Assembly (NCBI GenBank): GCA_003427395.1
Contig: BFEA01000202.1
Coordinates: forward strand, 697,814 to 759,131
Length of the DNA: 61,318 nucleotides
Origin: Chara braunii
Taxonomy: Eukaryota > Streptophyta > Charophyceae > Charales > Characeae
Direction of reading: 5' to 3'
Position numbers and translations under genes: made by a program. This document shows positions 12,441 through 22,832 of this stretch, piece by piece. The notes beneath the pieces were generated by a model that was given only the letters and a program-made list of their open reading frames with translations, had not been told where the DNA came from and ran no database searches. Numbering within the stretch: the stretch's first letter is position 1; every line of letters starts with the position of its first letter.

Positions 12441-13324
12441 TATCTCCCCCTTCATGCTTCTTTACTTTTTCTTTTCCCTTTTGTCTTTCTGTTTGCTCCC
12501 ACTAGCGCTTGCACTAGTGCTGCTTATATTTTTGGTCGTCAAAATCTTGATCTTAACGATATATCTTGCGTTTAATTATTTTTCCCTCATGTCACTCTAC
12601 AATCCCTCTTGAGACCTTCTCATGTCCCCGCCTCTTGTCCCGCACTAGTCCTCGACACTTGTCCCGCCTGGTGGTCCCACCGGTACTTGTCCCGCTAATG
12701 GTCCTGCCGACACTCGTCCCGCCGGTGGTCCCGTCGATATTTTGTTCCGGATACCATTATTTTTACGTAGCCCTATGTGGTCCTTGATACCTTTCCTCAT
12801 GGTGTTCCGGTTTCTTTTGGCGTCTACCGCCTTATATTGCCTCCCTTTCCTTGTCTTTTCTCGAGCCCCGCGCGCGCCAGTTTCTTCGGCCTCCGCGCCT
12901 TCAATCCGTGGTTTCCGTTAATTGTCGTAGGTGGTCCCCACGTCGGGGCCCTTATTTTTTAGTGTCCCGCGGTCACCAGGGCTATCCACCTCTCGACTTC
13001 ACTATTTTTTTGTCATCCGTCGTGCCTCGCTTGCTCAGTTTATGGCCCCTTGGGCCCTTGCCATGCCAAATTCGAATGGCCCTCATGGCCCCATGCGATG
13101 GCCCCATGCGCCTACGTCCTGTCACTTACTTTCTCAATGTCGTCGGGTTCCTTCATCCTGCGGCACTCAGCTCTGGGCATCATTCCTCCCGGTGGTCCCG
13201 TCCCGGTTTTCAGTCTTTTGTCTCCTTCTTGTCTCCTTTCTCTGAATTCCTCTGTCGTGCACAACTTAGCTATATATCGGCTCTCACCGGTCGGGACAAT
13301 GTTCAAAAACTAGAGGTCCCGACA

Positions 13325-13558
13325 CATTCCCCCCACTCATTCGCGATGTTCTTATCGTGCATCTGTCCTTAGTCGGTTAGGAAGGGTTTTAAGGAATAGA
13401 CGAGAGAGAGGAGGTGAGACGTAATATGTGGTTAGTTTGCCAGGGTCCTTTTTGTTTTTTCTTGTTCCTTTCTCAAGGTCTCTTCTAGTCTCTGTTCCTT
13501 GGGGCGGAGAGGGGTGCGTGGGGGGGTCGAGTTCTCTTTTAGGAGCTCCTTCAAGCTT
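13325..13558. other. Spacer after LTR1
   Basis: No gene is recognised. The sequence right after the LTR end is not a G2-like internal region, so the element internal to LTR1 is missing or unrelated. Confidence 0.5.
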
Positions 13559-13559
13559 C

Positions 13560-13970
13560 TTTCGCCTCATTCATCACCCTTAGTACATCCAAGCATTCGT
13601 CTCATTCATCACCCTTAGTACATGAAGTCTTTCGTCTCATTCATCACCCTTAGTATATCAAGGTTTTCGTCTCGTTCATCACCCTTAGTACATCAAACAT
13701 TTTGTATCATTCGTCACCCTTAGTACATCGTCTCATTGATCACCCTTAGTACATCAAGTCTTTCGTCTCATTCATCACCCTTACATCAACTTTTTTGTCT
13801 CATTCATCACCCTTCGTACATCAAGCCGTTCGTCTTATTCATCACCCTTAGTACATCAAGCCTTTGTCTCATTCATCACCCTTAATACATCAAGCCTTTT
13901 ATCTCATTCATCACTCTTAGTACATCAAGCCTTTCGTCTCATTCATCACCCTTAGTACATCAAGTTTTTT
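13560..13970 (+). repeat. 35-bp minisatellite, first block
   Basis: About twelve imperfect copies of a unit built on TCATTCATCACCCTTAGTAC plus ATCAAGCCTTTCGTC, with some shortened units. Confidence 0.9.
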
Positions 13971-15362
13971 GTCTCTCGGCTCCTGCATCCCATGCTTCTC
14001 CCCCGAGCCTTGTCATCCCTAATGTTCTTGAATGATCTTCGTTTTGTCCCGTGCAGACCATGTTTCTTTCCCGAGGTCTGTCACCCTTAGTGCCTTTTCT
14101 AATCGACTTTTTAGCCCGTGCAATCCATGCTTCTTGCCACCATTTTCTCAATCTCATGCTCAACCAATTTTACACGCATTTCTTTCTAGACATTTTGTCA
14201 GACCTTTCTCAAGTCCGAACTCTATCAATTCCACACTCATTTTTTTTCAGACTCCTTGCCAGACTTTTTCTCAAACCTAAGCTCACTCAATTTCACATGC
14301 ATCTTTTTTTGGACCTCTTACCAGTCCTTTCTTAAGCCTAAACTCACTGAATTTCACATGCATCTTTTTCGGGACATCTTGTGAGGTCTTTCTAAAGCCC
14401 AAGCTCAATCAATTTCACATGCATCTTTTTCTGGACATTTTTTCAGACCTTTCTCAAACCCAAGCTCAATCAATTTCACGAGCATTTTTTTTCTGGACAT
14501 CTTGTTACCCTTACATCAAGTCTTTCGTCTCATTCATCACCCTTAGTACATCAAGTCTTTCGTCTCATTCATCACCCTTACATCAAGTCTTTTGTCTCAT
14601 TCATGACCCTTAGTACATCAAGCCGTTCGTCTCATTCATCACCCTTAGTACATCAAGCCTTTTGTCTCATTCATCACCCTTAATACGTCAAGCCTTTTGT
14701 CTCATTCATCACTCTTAGTACATCAAGCCTTTCGTCTCATTCATCACCCTTAGTGCATCAAGTTTTTCGTCTCTCGGCTCCTGCATCCCATGCTTCTCCC
14801 CCGAGCCTTGTCATCCCTAATGTTCTCGAATGATCTTCGTTTCGTCCCGTGCAGACCATGTTTCCTTCTCGAGGTCTGTCGCCCTTAGTGCTTTTTCTAA
14901 TCGACTTTTTAGCGCGTGCAATCCATGCTTCTTGCCACCATTTTCTCAATCCCATGCTCAACCAATTTTACAAGCATTTTTTTCTGGACATTTTGTCAGG
15001 CCTTTCTCAAGTCCGAACTCTATTAATTTCACACTCATTTTTTTTCAGACTCCTTGCCAGACTTTTTCTCAAGCCTAAGCTCACTCAGTTTCACATGCAT
15101 CTTTTTCTGGACATCTTGCCAGACCTTTCTTAAGCCCAAGCTCACTGAATTTCACATGCATCTTTTTCGGGACATCTTGTGAGATCTTTCTCAAGCCCAA
15201 GCTCAATCAATTTCACATGCATCTTTTTCTGGACATTTTTTCAGAACTTTCTCAAGCCCAAGCTCAATCAATTTCACGAGCATTTTTTTTCTGGACATCT
15301 TGCCAGACCTTTCTCAAGCCCAAGCTCAATAAACACGTGTATTTTTTTTTTGGACATCTTTT
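13971..15362 (+). repeat. 798-bp tandem duplication with nested repeats
   Basis: The string GTCTCTCGGCTCCTGCATCC occurs at 13971 and 14769, 798 bp apart, and the following ~550 bp are nearly identical. Each half contains a run of ~62-bp repeats (TTTCACATGCATCTTTTTC, GACATCTTG, CAAGCCCAAGCTCA). The 35-bp minisatellite recurs between them at about 14510-14768. The ORFs in this stretch are repeat translations. Confidence 0.85.
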
Positions 15363-16118
15363 CTTGGATCTAGCCTCTTTCTTTCTCGAGAGTTGGGGCT
15401 CTCTATTAGTCTGCAAGTGCAGTTACGAAGACCTCACGGTTAGTCCCATAACGGTTGTAATAATCCGGTAGGGCGGTGTCAATGTTTTGTGGTGGGTGCG
15501 GACTCCACCTGGTATATCGCCTGGCCCCTCCCTTTGGACAGTGCTGCTCAACTTAATGCGAGCAGCCTTGGTCCATCCCAAGCGGCCATGCCGCCCCTCT
15601 ACGGTATGGCGTGTGGTTGGGGAGAGCAAATGAGACTATAAAAATAATGGTTCTTCACCATTTGATTCCACACCCTTTGACGTTTAGGTTCCCAACATGA
15701 GACGCAATTTGAACTCCCCGACTAGAGCTCGTTGTCGGAGTTAGTTCCAGATGACGAGCACCAATCAAAGAGAAAGATGCCTTGGTCCTTTAACCCTTAT
15801 CCTTCTTTATGAGGAACAGGTCGCGTTGAGACTTTCCCTTAGAGGGTAGAGGTCTTGGGGTCGTGGTGCAAGCACCGGTATCCCCCTCTTGCTAAGGCCT
15901 GAGAATAGAAGAAAAAAAAAACTCATTATAATGCTATGTCCATGTTTTTTCCAATCCGCCTAGGGCCTCCTTATATGCAATGCAATTTCCAATTCTCAAG
16001 CAATTCCTTGATACCAACTCCAAGCTCAATCTCTTTCACGCAACCATGCAAGAGAACCCTAGTAACTATTTCCAAATAACCCTTATCAAGGGCCATTTTT
16101 GGGATTTCTGGTTGAACA
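15363..16118. other. Spacer, no gene seen
   Basis: Mixed-composition DNA with a poly-A stretch near 15912. I looked for an LTR of the neighbouring minus-strand Gypsy element but could not match it to anything on the far side of that element. Confidence 0.45.
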
Positions 16119-16300
16119 ACCTTATCAAGGTCATTCTTTTCCATGTCGCCGAAGAACCTTGTTAGGGTCGTCCTTGTCTATGTCACTGAACAACCTTGTC
16201 AGGGTCGTCCTTATCCTTGTCACCGAACAACCTTGTCAAGGTCGTCCTTATCAATTTTCGTCGGACAGCCTTATCAAGGCCGTCCTTATCCATTTTCATG
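16119..16300 (+). repeat. 37-bp tandem repeat
   Basis: Five imperfect copies start at 16119, 16156, 16193, 16230 and 16268, each beginning with RCCTTRTCARGG-like sequence followed by TCGTCCTTATC. Several plus-strand ORFs here are repeat translations. Confidence 0.85.
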
Positions 16301-17024
16301 TTAACGCCCGAGGGGATGAACCTCGAGGACACGGATCCCATCTTCGTCTTTGAGGTTAGAAAGCGACCGTATTGCGTGTCTTTTATACGAGCATTTTTCT
16401 CATCCACATACAGATAATGCATGTCGTAGCTCTAGTATTTTTTGTTCACCCGACTTAGCATCTAGTGCTCGAGTTGAGGGTTGCAACCTCAAGCAGCACT
16501 AGCCCACCCGGTTGTTCAACCATAGTTCGAACACAGACCCTTCTGTCCTTTTCACTCTTGCTCACTCTCGACATGACTCTGACTTGGTTGGATTAGACTC
16601 CTAGGGGAAGGAAATTTTTATGCCTCTCTGCCCATAGGTTCCCTAACCTCTCTTGTATTCCACTGACACTCAATGCCTTGCTTCGCTCGTCAATTCGAAT
16701 TCATGGTTTTTTTTCAAAAGCGCAACCTTTGTTTCGTCCAAGGCTCATAATACAACCATGCCAACTAGTATCGTCCGCATACCCTTTACCATCATTTCGC
16801 ACAGGTTTTTCCTAACGTAGCTCATCCAGAAAGTAGCTCACGTACTATTTTCTGGCTCATCAAGACACAGTTCTGGTTAGTCCTTGTCCTGCTCATTCCT
16901 AGCAAATTCATTCATACTAGACAAATTTTGCTACTTTAACATTGCAAAGCACAACTTTTGTCAAAACGCTCATAGCGCCTAGTCCCTTTTGTTGTCATCT
17001 GTTCTATGCCGCTTGGCCCCCCGT

Positions 17025-18055
17025 TCATCCTTCCTTTCCGTTGACCCCTTGACCCTCAGGCCGGAGACCAGGATTCTCTCTTCTCCTCGCAATTTCCTGC
17101 AACTCCTCATTGTAAAAGTCCAAGGGCGTAGGTGCCGCTCTGACCTTCATCAGTCCTCTGGTCTTGATGATGCAATCATGCTTGATCACGCTAACCCATT
17201 GCTCAAACCAATGACTGGGTGTTGGTTCAAACTCATCTTCCCACCTGAAGGATCCTTTTTGTGGTCCATTCGTGGAGGGTTGTCCTTCTTCTCTAGGCCT
17301 CGAGATCTCATCCATTTCATCACCGCTACTAATTTCAATGACCTCACGCATTTTTTCACCCTCGTCCTCATCCTTCCCCTTCGTACCAGGCTAAATTCAC
17401 CCGTCAAGTTTTCAGGATTCAAGTTATAGGGGATGTCCACCATCCTTCAGCATCCTTCTCCAAAGTCCGTATATCCCATCTCACAACTGTCATGGTTGCT
17501 TCGTTCGCCATGCTTACTCTCTCTTTCTTCCTCTATTTCCTCACAACCGTTATTCATACCTTGCCTTCCTTCGTCCTTCTAGTACCGTCGCTAATACCGC
17601 TTACCGCCTTCCGATTCCTTCCCTGCGAGGTTTTGAACCCTTTCTTTTTCCGATTCATCCCTTTCTCCCAAGTTCATTCTCTCTTCCTCGCTCTCACTCC
17701 CTGATGAGATATATATTCCTTTCCCCTTTTTGATAGTCGAGGGTCCTCTGCACACAAGCCTCCTCGCTCCTCTGCCCAGCACTTGTCTCGACAGATAACC
17801 TTCATACAGTTTCCTCTTTTTAGTTTTCTGTTCCCCGCTCGGTCTCGTTTCTTCTCTCTCGCTGGGCCTGTTGATCCAGTTGCAATCATTTTCGTTGTCG
17901 AACTTCATTTTCGCTTCTAAGGTTTCTTCCCTAATCCTGTTATACATAACAAAACAACACCCACCAAACCCCTCATACACACACTCCCCCAGTTTGGTAG
18001 AAAATACCTCCCAAGATTGCTCCCCGTACCCCTCACATAACCCCACGTGATACAT
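17025..18055 (-). pseudogene. Unknown acidic ORF downstream of G1 integrase
   Basis: Two stretches on the minus strand, 17591-18055 (154 residues) and 17025-17351 (108 residues), seem to be parts of one broken frame. Each has a hydrophobic triplet followed by serine and acidic residues: IYISSGSESEEE in the first and VIEISSGDEMDE in the second. These resemble SUMO-interacting motifs, by sequence only. The first part starts with an aromatic- and glycine-rich segment containing CEGYGEQSWEVF. The position just 3' of integrase is where some Gypsy elements carry an extra gene. I see no membrane segments that would suggest an envelope. Function unknown. Confidence 0.5.
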
Positions 18056-18299
18056 TGCCCCTCCACGAAGATGTCGTCGTTGCGATCATCTTATCATGGC
18101 CCCCCAAAAAACTATGGCCCAGGGTTCCACGACATCCCACACCCATTGCCAGTCAACCCAAGCAGTTAACCCTTCAAAAAAGGAAACCCCACAGTCGTAG
18201 TCATTTCCAAAACAAGAAACAAAACGTAGTACAAATAAGACGGCCGCCAGCTTCTCAGTTTGTCGGCTCCCCAGTTTCCTTATCCTGGGCCTCCTGCAG

Positions 18300-18892
18300 T
18301 CATTGTTCCACTGGATCCCGACTTAGAAACCTAACCAATCGTTGCCCTGGGAAGGGTCCTTTCAACTCAGTTTCATCCAAATCTTCTAATTTGAAAGTGT
18401 TCAACCCCACACGCTTAGCAATCCGGTAGGGGTCTTTGAACCTCCTTCCCAACTGTCCAGACCACGTGCTTTCTAGTGCCGAATTCCTAACCAATACCAT
18501 TTTCCCCACCTGAAGTGGCTCTTTCCGGATATTCTTGACCAGGTCCCACCTTGCTTTAGCCCTCATCGTGCTATCCAGTACTCGGTTGACAATGTCCTCC
18601 ATGACCTCCTCGTTTCGAAGGACCTGTTGACATCGTGCTTCAATTAGTTCCTTCGTGGTCATGTGCGGATTGTCATTTAGTATGTTTCACGTGCGTATCA
18701 AGCCTCCACAGGAAAATCAATCTCTCTTCCGTACGATAGTTCCGCTGGAATACATCCCGTTGTCCTTTTTGGTGTCATGTTCTCCAAGAAGACAACATGT
18801 TTAAGGTATCTAGGCCAGCTCCCAAGATCGTCTGCCGTGATCTTTGCAATTGTGTTTTTTGACGTTCGGTGCCCCCTTTTCCACAGGCGCAT
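18300..18892 (-). pseudogene. G1 integrase, C-terminal part
   Basis: 18698-18892 reads as the end of the integrase core (motif ELSYGREIDFP). 18300-18662 continues as the C-terminal domain, with GKMVLVRNSALESTWSGQLG and GPYRI-like sequence (DPYRIAKRVG). These are typical of the region after the catalytic core in Gypsy integrases, where the protein binds DNA. There are frameshifts between the two parts and with the core at 18810-19127. No chromodomain is visible here. Confidence 0.7.
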
Positions 18893-19505
18893 TAGCCTCG
18901 AGATGATATGGCTCGATGAGCTTGATAGGTACGCAGAGCCTCTTAAGAATACCCAACACTTCCTGGTTTACAAACTCGATTCCATTATCTGCTATGAACC
19001 TCCTGATAAAGGGATGCCTCAGGTAGAAATCCTCTATCCAATCCGCTAGCCCTTTTCCCATCTTTTTCTTGAGGGTGACTGCCTCCACAAACCCACTCAA
19101 GTTGTCCCTACCATCTAGAATATACATGTATCCATCTGTTCACACAGGCATGACCGCAAGGTCGAGATGGACCAGATGCCCTGGCCCTAGCACCCGTGTT
19201 GGTCTAAGTGGCTCGAAGACGCGGGACGAACTTCGTTCCTGACAGATTAGACAGGTCTGACAGTACATAGCCAACATGCCCGCCATGCCTGACCAATAGC
19301 AGAGAGGTGTTATTTTTGCAAGGGTCCCTTTGGACGATCGATATCCCCCAGCTAGTTCGTCGTGCATCGCCTGGATTACGTTCAGCTGCCTAGACCTCCC
19401 GCATACGACTCTCCTAGGCATAACACCTTCCTCCCTTTTGAACAGATGATCATTCCTTAAGACATACCTTTCGGCCTCCTCCCTTGCTTTAAAGCTGACC
19501 TCCAT
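18810..19505 (-). pseudogene. G1 integrase, zinc-binding and catalytic core
   Basis: 19140-19505 holds the N-terminal zinc-binding region (MHDELAGG ... YCQTCLICQER) and the first core strand with HLDLAVMP, whose Asp is the likely first catalytic acid. After a stop near 19139 the core resumes at 18810-19127 with FIADNGIEFVN (second catalytic Asp) and EANAPVEKG (likely catalytic Glu). Integrase would insert the element's cDNA into chromosomes. The acids are retained but the frame is broken, so no active enzyme can be made. Confidence 0.75.
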
Positions 19506-20131
19506 GGGCTGCTTGTTCCTACCAGCAACAATTCGATTTCTCGAAAGATCCCCTAATACATCTGAACATAGAAAAACTTATTTCCTTCTTGACCCTCACC
19601 CTGTCTCTCTTGCATCTGGTTCACCAATAGCTGCAACTCTTATCTTCCACAAGACTCTACTAAACTCATCACGGTTTCCTGGCCTCCCTCAATGGTCATC
19701 GCTATCAATTCCTTCCTCAGACCCACTGTTGCTCCCCACGTCTCTTCCTTGCGCTCTTGTATGGTGATTGGTCCTTCCCTGCGTTCCGCAACTACGGTGA
19801 GTACCCCTTTTTCCAAGGTCCGAATCAGCAATTCCCCTTATGCGCACCATTTGCTCATCATTTCATTATCTACCGCCAGGGTTCCTTCTTCGTATTCCAT
19901 AAAAGTGTCGATGGGTTCCGCATCCTCCCCCCCTTCGGGTGTGATGCAGACTCGACTTAGCCCATCGGCCTTGTTCCTGAGCCCAGCAATTCCTTCGATT
20001 TTGTAATCGAACTGCCAGATGAAGCCTACCCATCTTCCAACAGTCGAATCTATAGGCTTATAATTCTTTAAAGCCCCTGCGACATTGGTCGGATCGATCC
20101 TTAGGATGAAACGTCTCCCGAATAGGTAGGC

Positions 20132-20629
20132 TTATAAGGTCTTGGGCCAATGTAGAACGACTATGACCTCCTTTTTAAATTGAGAGTATCGCCGTTTCGC
20201 AGAGTTCAGGGTTCTACTTTCGAACCTAATCAACCTTTTTTTTCCTTCCTCACCTTTCTGTATCAAAACGCCTCCTACGGCCAGGGGTCCTCCGTCTGTC
20301 TCGAGGATAAATAGTCGTCTAACTTTGTCGTTAAAACAAGGCGCCGCCAAAGTGACTTGCTCCGACGTTAGTATGTTTTTGAGGATTTGGGCAACTGCCT
20401 CTCGTTCCTTGGTCCAATCCATGGTTCCTTGCTCTCTAATCATGGCGCGGATAGGCTTGACAATTTGAGCAAAAATTTTGATAAATATTCTAAAAAAGCC
20501 GACTACCCCTAAGAAGGCTCTTACCTCCATCGTCGTGCGCAGGGGCGTTGGCCATTGAGATATCTTATCAGTTTTTGTCGGGTCCGACTTCCTCCTGTAT
20601 GCTACACAGCGAAATCCGAATATGGTCAC
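20132..20629 (-). pseudogene. G1 reverse transcriptase thumb and RNase H
   Basis: The 165-residue frame starts with the connection typical of Gypsy RT (KISQWPTPLRTTMEVRAFLG), then WTKEREAVAQILK, then the RNase H start ETDGGPLAVGGVLIQ with its catalytic Asp, and later SRTLNSAKRRYSQFKKEV. RNase H removes the RNA strand during reverse transcription. The frame ends early near 20132; the sequence between here and the integrase at 19505 is too decayed to follow. Confidence 0.75.
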
Positions 20630-21508
20630 CTTCGGAACTGCCAGAATACTCTTTGGTCCGCTAGCAGTGATATTGTATACTAGGAATCAGCGGAGTAAGT
20701 CCTTGATGTCTTGTAGATGGTCTCACACGAATTTTCGAATTCCCGGCTGAATTTCTGTTTCGTCCTTCTCCTTAGCGCCTTTGATCGGGTTGTCATTGAT
20801 GTAGGGTTCACATTTCTCTGGGAACATGTCCCCGGCTACGACGAACATCCTTCATTGTACCTCGGCCACGACGTTCATAAAGCGCATAGGAGTTACCTGC
20901 ATCTGCAACTGTCCTACGAGAGTATGCATTGCGGTGTACAGTCTGTCTCAGGCGTCCAATGGAAGCTGATCGTATCCGGAATACGAGTCTATCAAGGAGT
21001 AAATGCTCCGGCCGGCGTGGGATTCTGCCCCCAATTCGGCCTGAGGTAGCGGCCCCGCGTCCCAGATGGTTACTGCATTCAATTTTTGCAGGTCCTGAAT
21101 CCATCTTAGTGTCTTGTTGGGCTTCCGAAAGACGAACCACTTGTTCGCATAAGGAGACGCGGTAGGCTCCACAACGAAGGAGTCCATTTTTGCTCTGCAT
21201 AGGTGCGTTACTTCCCTCACTATCTCGGACTCGTAGGCTGACCCTTTGTCGTTCCTGCATTCGTGCTCTACCGTGTGGATCCTAACAGGAAAGATTAGCT
21301 TTGCATCTAGCCGCCCTTTCTGATGGTCATTAAAGGCGAATGTCAGATGAAACTCTTGGCACGTCCTTTTGATCAGAAGAATTTCTTTCTCCGTTAAAAA
21401 CCTGTCTATTCCTATCTTCATGATGTCGGTCACCTCATCTGGTATCCGATACCCTTTCGTCGCTCGTTTTTCTCGGATTATGCGTAGAACCTCGTCTTCC
21501 CTTTCCAT
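20630..21508 (-). pseudogene. G1 reverse transcriptase, fingers and palm
   Basis: 20948-21508 holds the entry region and palm start: SPYANKWFVFRKPNKTLRWI, DLQKLNAVTIWDAGPLPQ and SLIDSYSGYDQLPLD. It ends at a TGA where related elements usually have Arg, suggesting CGA to TGA. The palm continues to about 20730 with another likely CGA-to-TGA stop and then PYINDNPIKG (the YIND at 20792-20803). The catalytic box of Gypsy RT is normally Y/F-x-D-D, so the first Asp has become Asn and this copy would be inactive even without the stops. Confidence 0.75.
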
Positions 21509-21559
21509 AGCCTCTTCCTTGGATGTCTCCAGTAGGATTGAGACTGGCTTATCTTTCTT

Positions 21560-22430
21560 CTACTGGTTTGTACTTTCGAACACTTCCTTCCGGGATCTTT
21601 CTCCTAAAAAATGAACGGTCGGGGTTGCCTTTGTTGTTTCCGCGTTACGAGGCTGAATACTGATTACTTTTCCATTCAAAAGGTAGCCCTTCCGCACTTC
21701 CTCTTCGAATTTGGCAAGCGTCGTCAAGTCCAACCCTACTTTATGATATCTGATAGCTTTGAGGAGCTGTAGCAAATCGGGGATTTCGAGTGTGACCTCT
21801 GGTACCTCCTTCTGCACTTCTTTTAGTTTGGGCAAACTGGCTCCAAGTTCAACCTCCGATTCCTTTTCCGCTACCATGACACCTAAGGCCTCGTCCTCCT
21901 GCCTCCTTTTCTTTTGAGGCAGACCCATTTTAATCCATTCCCTCTTACTGAATGCCTCCTCAATCATGATTTTCGCCCTCTCTCTCATTCCCTCCATTCG
22001 ACCAAAAGCCCCCTTTCGAGCGCTATCTTCGAACAAAGGTGACCATGTCGCCAGTTTTCCTTTATGAGGGTCTCCCACAATCCCAATGAGTCGGAGGAGC
22101 TTCCCACGGCCAGTTTCTGGGTCCTCTAAGTCTACCATGCATGTCTCGTCATACAAATGCATCCCTATCATTTCCACATTGGCACACCATAGTCTTCTGA
22201 GGATTATGTCGTGGTTTATCTCGTCTAGCACGATCATCCGTTGAAATGACCAGATTGGCTTCCGGATGCCCGCCTTGACTGCAATAGTTGCCTAAGCCCT
22301 TTGAGTAGTCTAGGACTCGCTCGCAACATGGTCTGGAAAGATACCGATACCATGGTTCCCAACAACTTGCTAAGGGTATCATCGATCTCCGGCATGGTTA
22401 GGATCAAAATTTGGTACCTGAATTTCTTCT
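21560..22430 (-). pseudogene. G1 protease-to-RT linker region
   Basis: 21560-22237 is a 225-residue frame containing CANVEMIGMHLYDE and a Glu/Lys-rich linker. Just upstream, in another frame (about 22260-22430), is a segment reading EIDDTLSKLLGTMVSV, then PRLLKGLRQL. The location between the gag knuckle and the RT makes this the aspartic protease region, but I cannot point to an intact D-T/S-G active site. The assignment rests on position. Confidence 0.5.
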
Positions 22431-22832
22431 TTGCCGCTATGGCTTTGTCCGTGGGCTCTTTTTCCTTCGGGTCCTGTAGACTTTCTCTGCTTCCCCGGTC
22501 TCGGGTTTCGCTTGGATTGTTCTGCCTCCAACAACTTCCCCCATCACTGTATCATGAATAACTCTTCTCCCCACTGCTCCCTGTCGAGTAGTCGCGTTCA
22601 CCCTATCGTGTTCGTCATTCTCTACGATAAAGTTGACCTATGCCCCACGCCCTCGGGGTTGGTCCTACTGGCTCATCCTCTACCGCTGTTATTTCTAAAT
22701 CATTGAGGATAATAACGGTGCGCCGCATCCCTCCAGGCGAGTTTCAGTTAACTCGTTCTTCCCGAGGTCCGAATATTTCCCCTTTTAGTGACCAGGTGCA
22801 TCTCTTTCTCATAAATCGTGGTTGAGCTTTGG

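Larger units (their letters stand above)
8095..13324 (+). mobile_element. Complete 5.2-kb Gypsy-type LTR (LTR1)
   Basis: It starts TGAGGACTATGTCCTC and ends AGAGGTCCCGACA, so it has TG...CA ends. The start matches the sequence directly after the purine tract of G2 (42668). The end matches positions up to 38492 and the minus strand down to 50267, after which all three copies diverge. Inside, in order: a 173-bp tandem array, GA-rich sequence, a TATA-like box at 9997, then a leader of about 3.3 kb full of short hairpins. No matching 5-bp target duplication is visible (TAATT on the left, CATTC on the right), so it is not a simple solo LTR. At 5230 bp it is far longer than most plant LTRs. Confidence 0.75.

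Noticed and set aside
13560-13970. Possible CRISPR array
   Set aside because: The 35-bp units are contiguous with no unique spacers; it is a minisatellite in a eukaryotic context.
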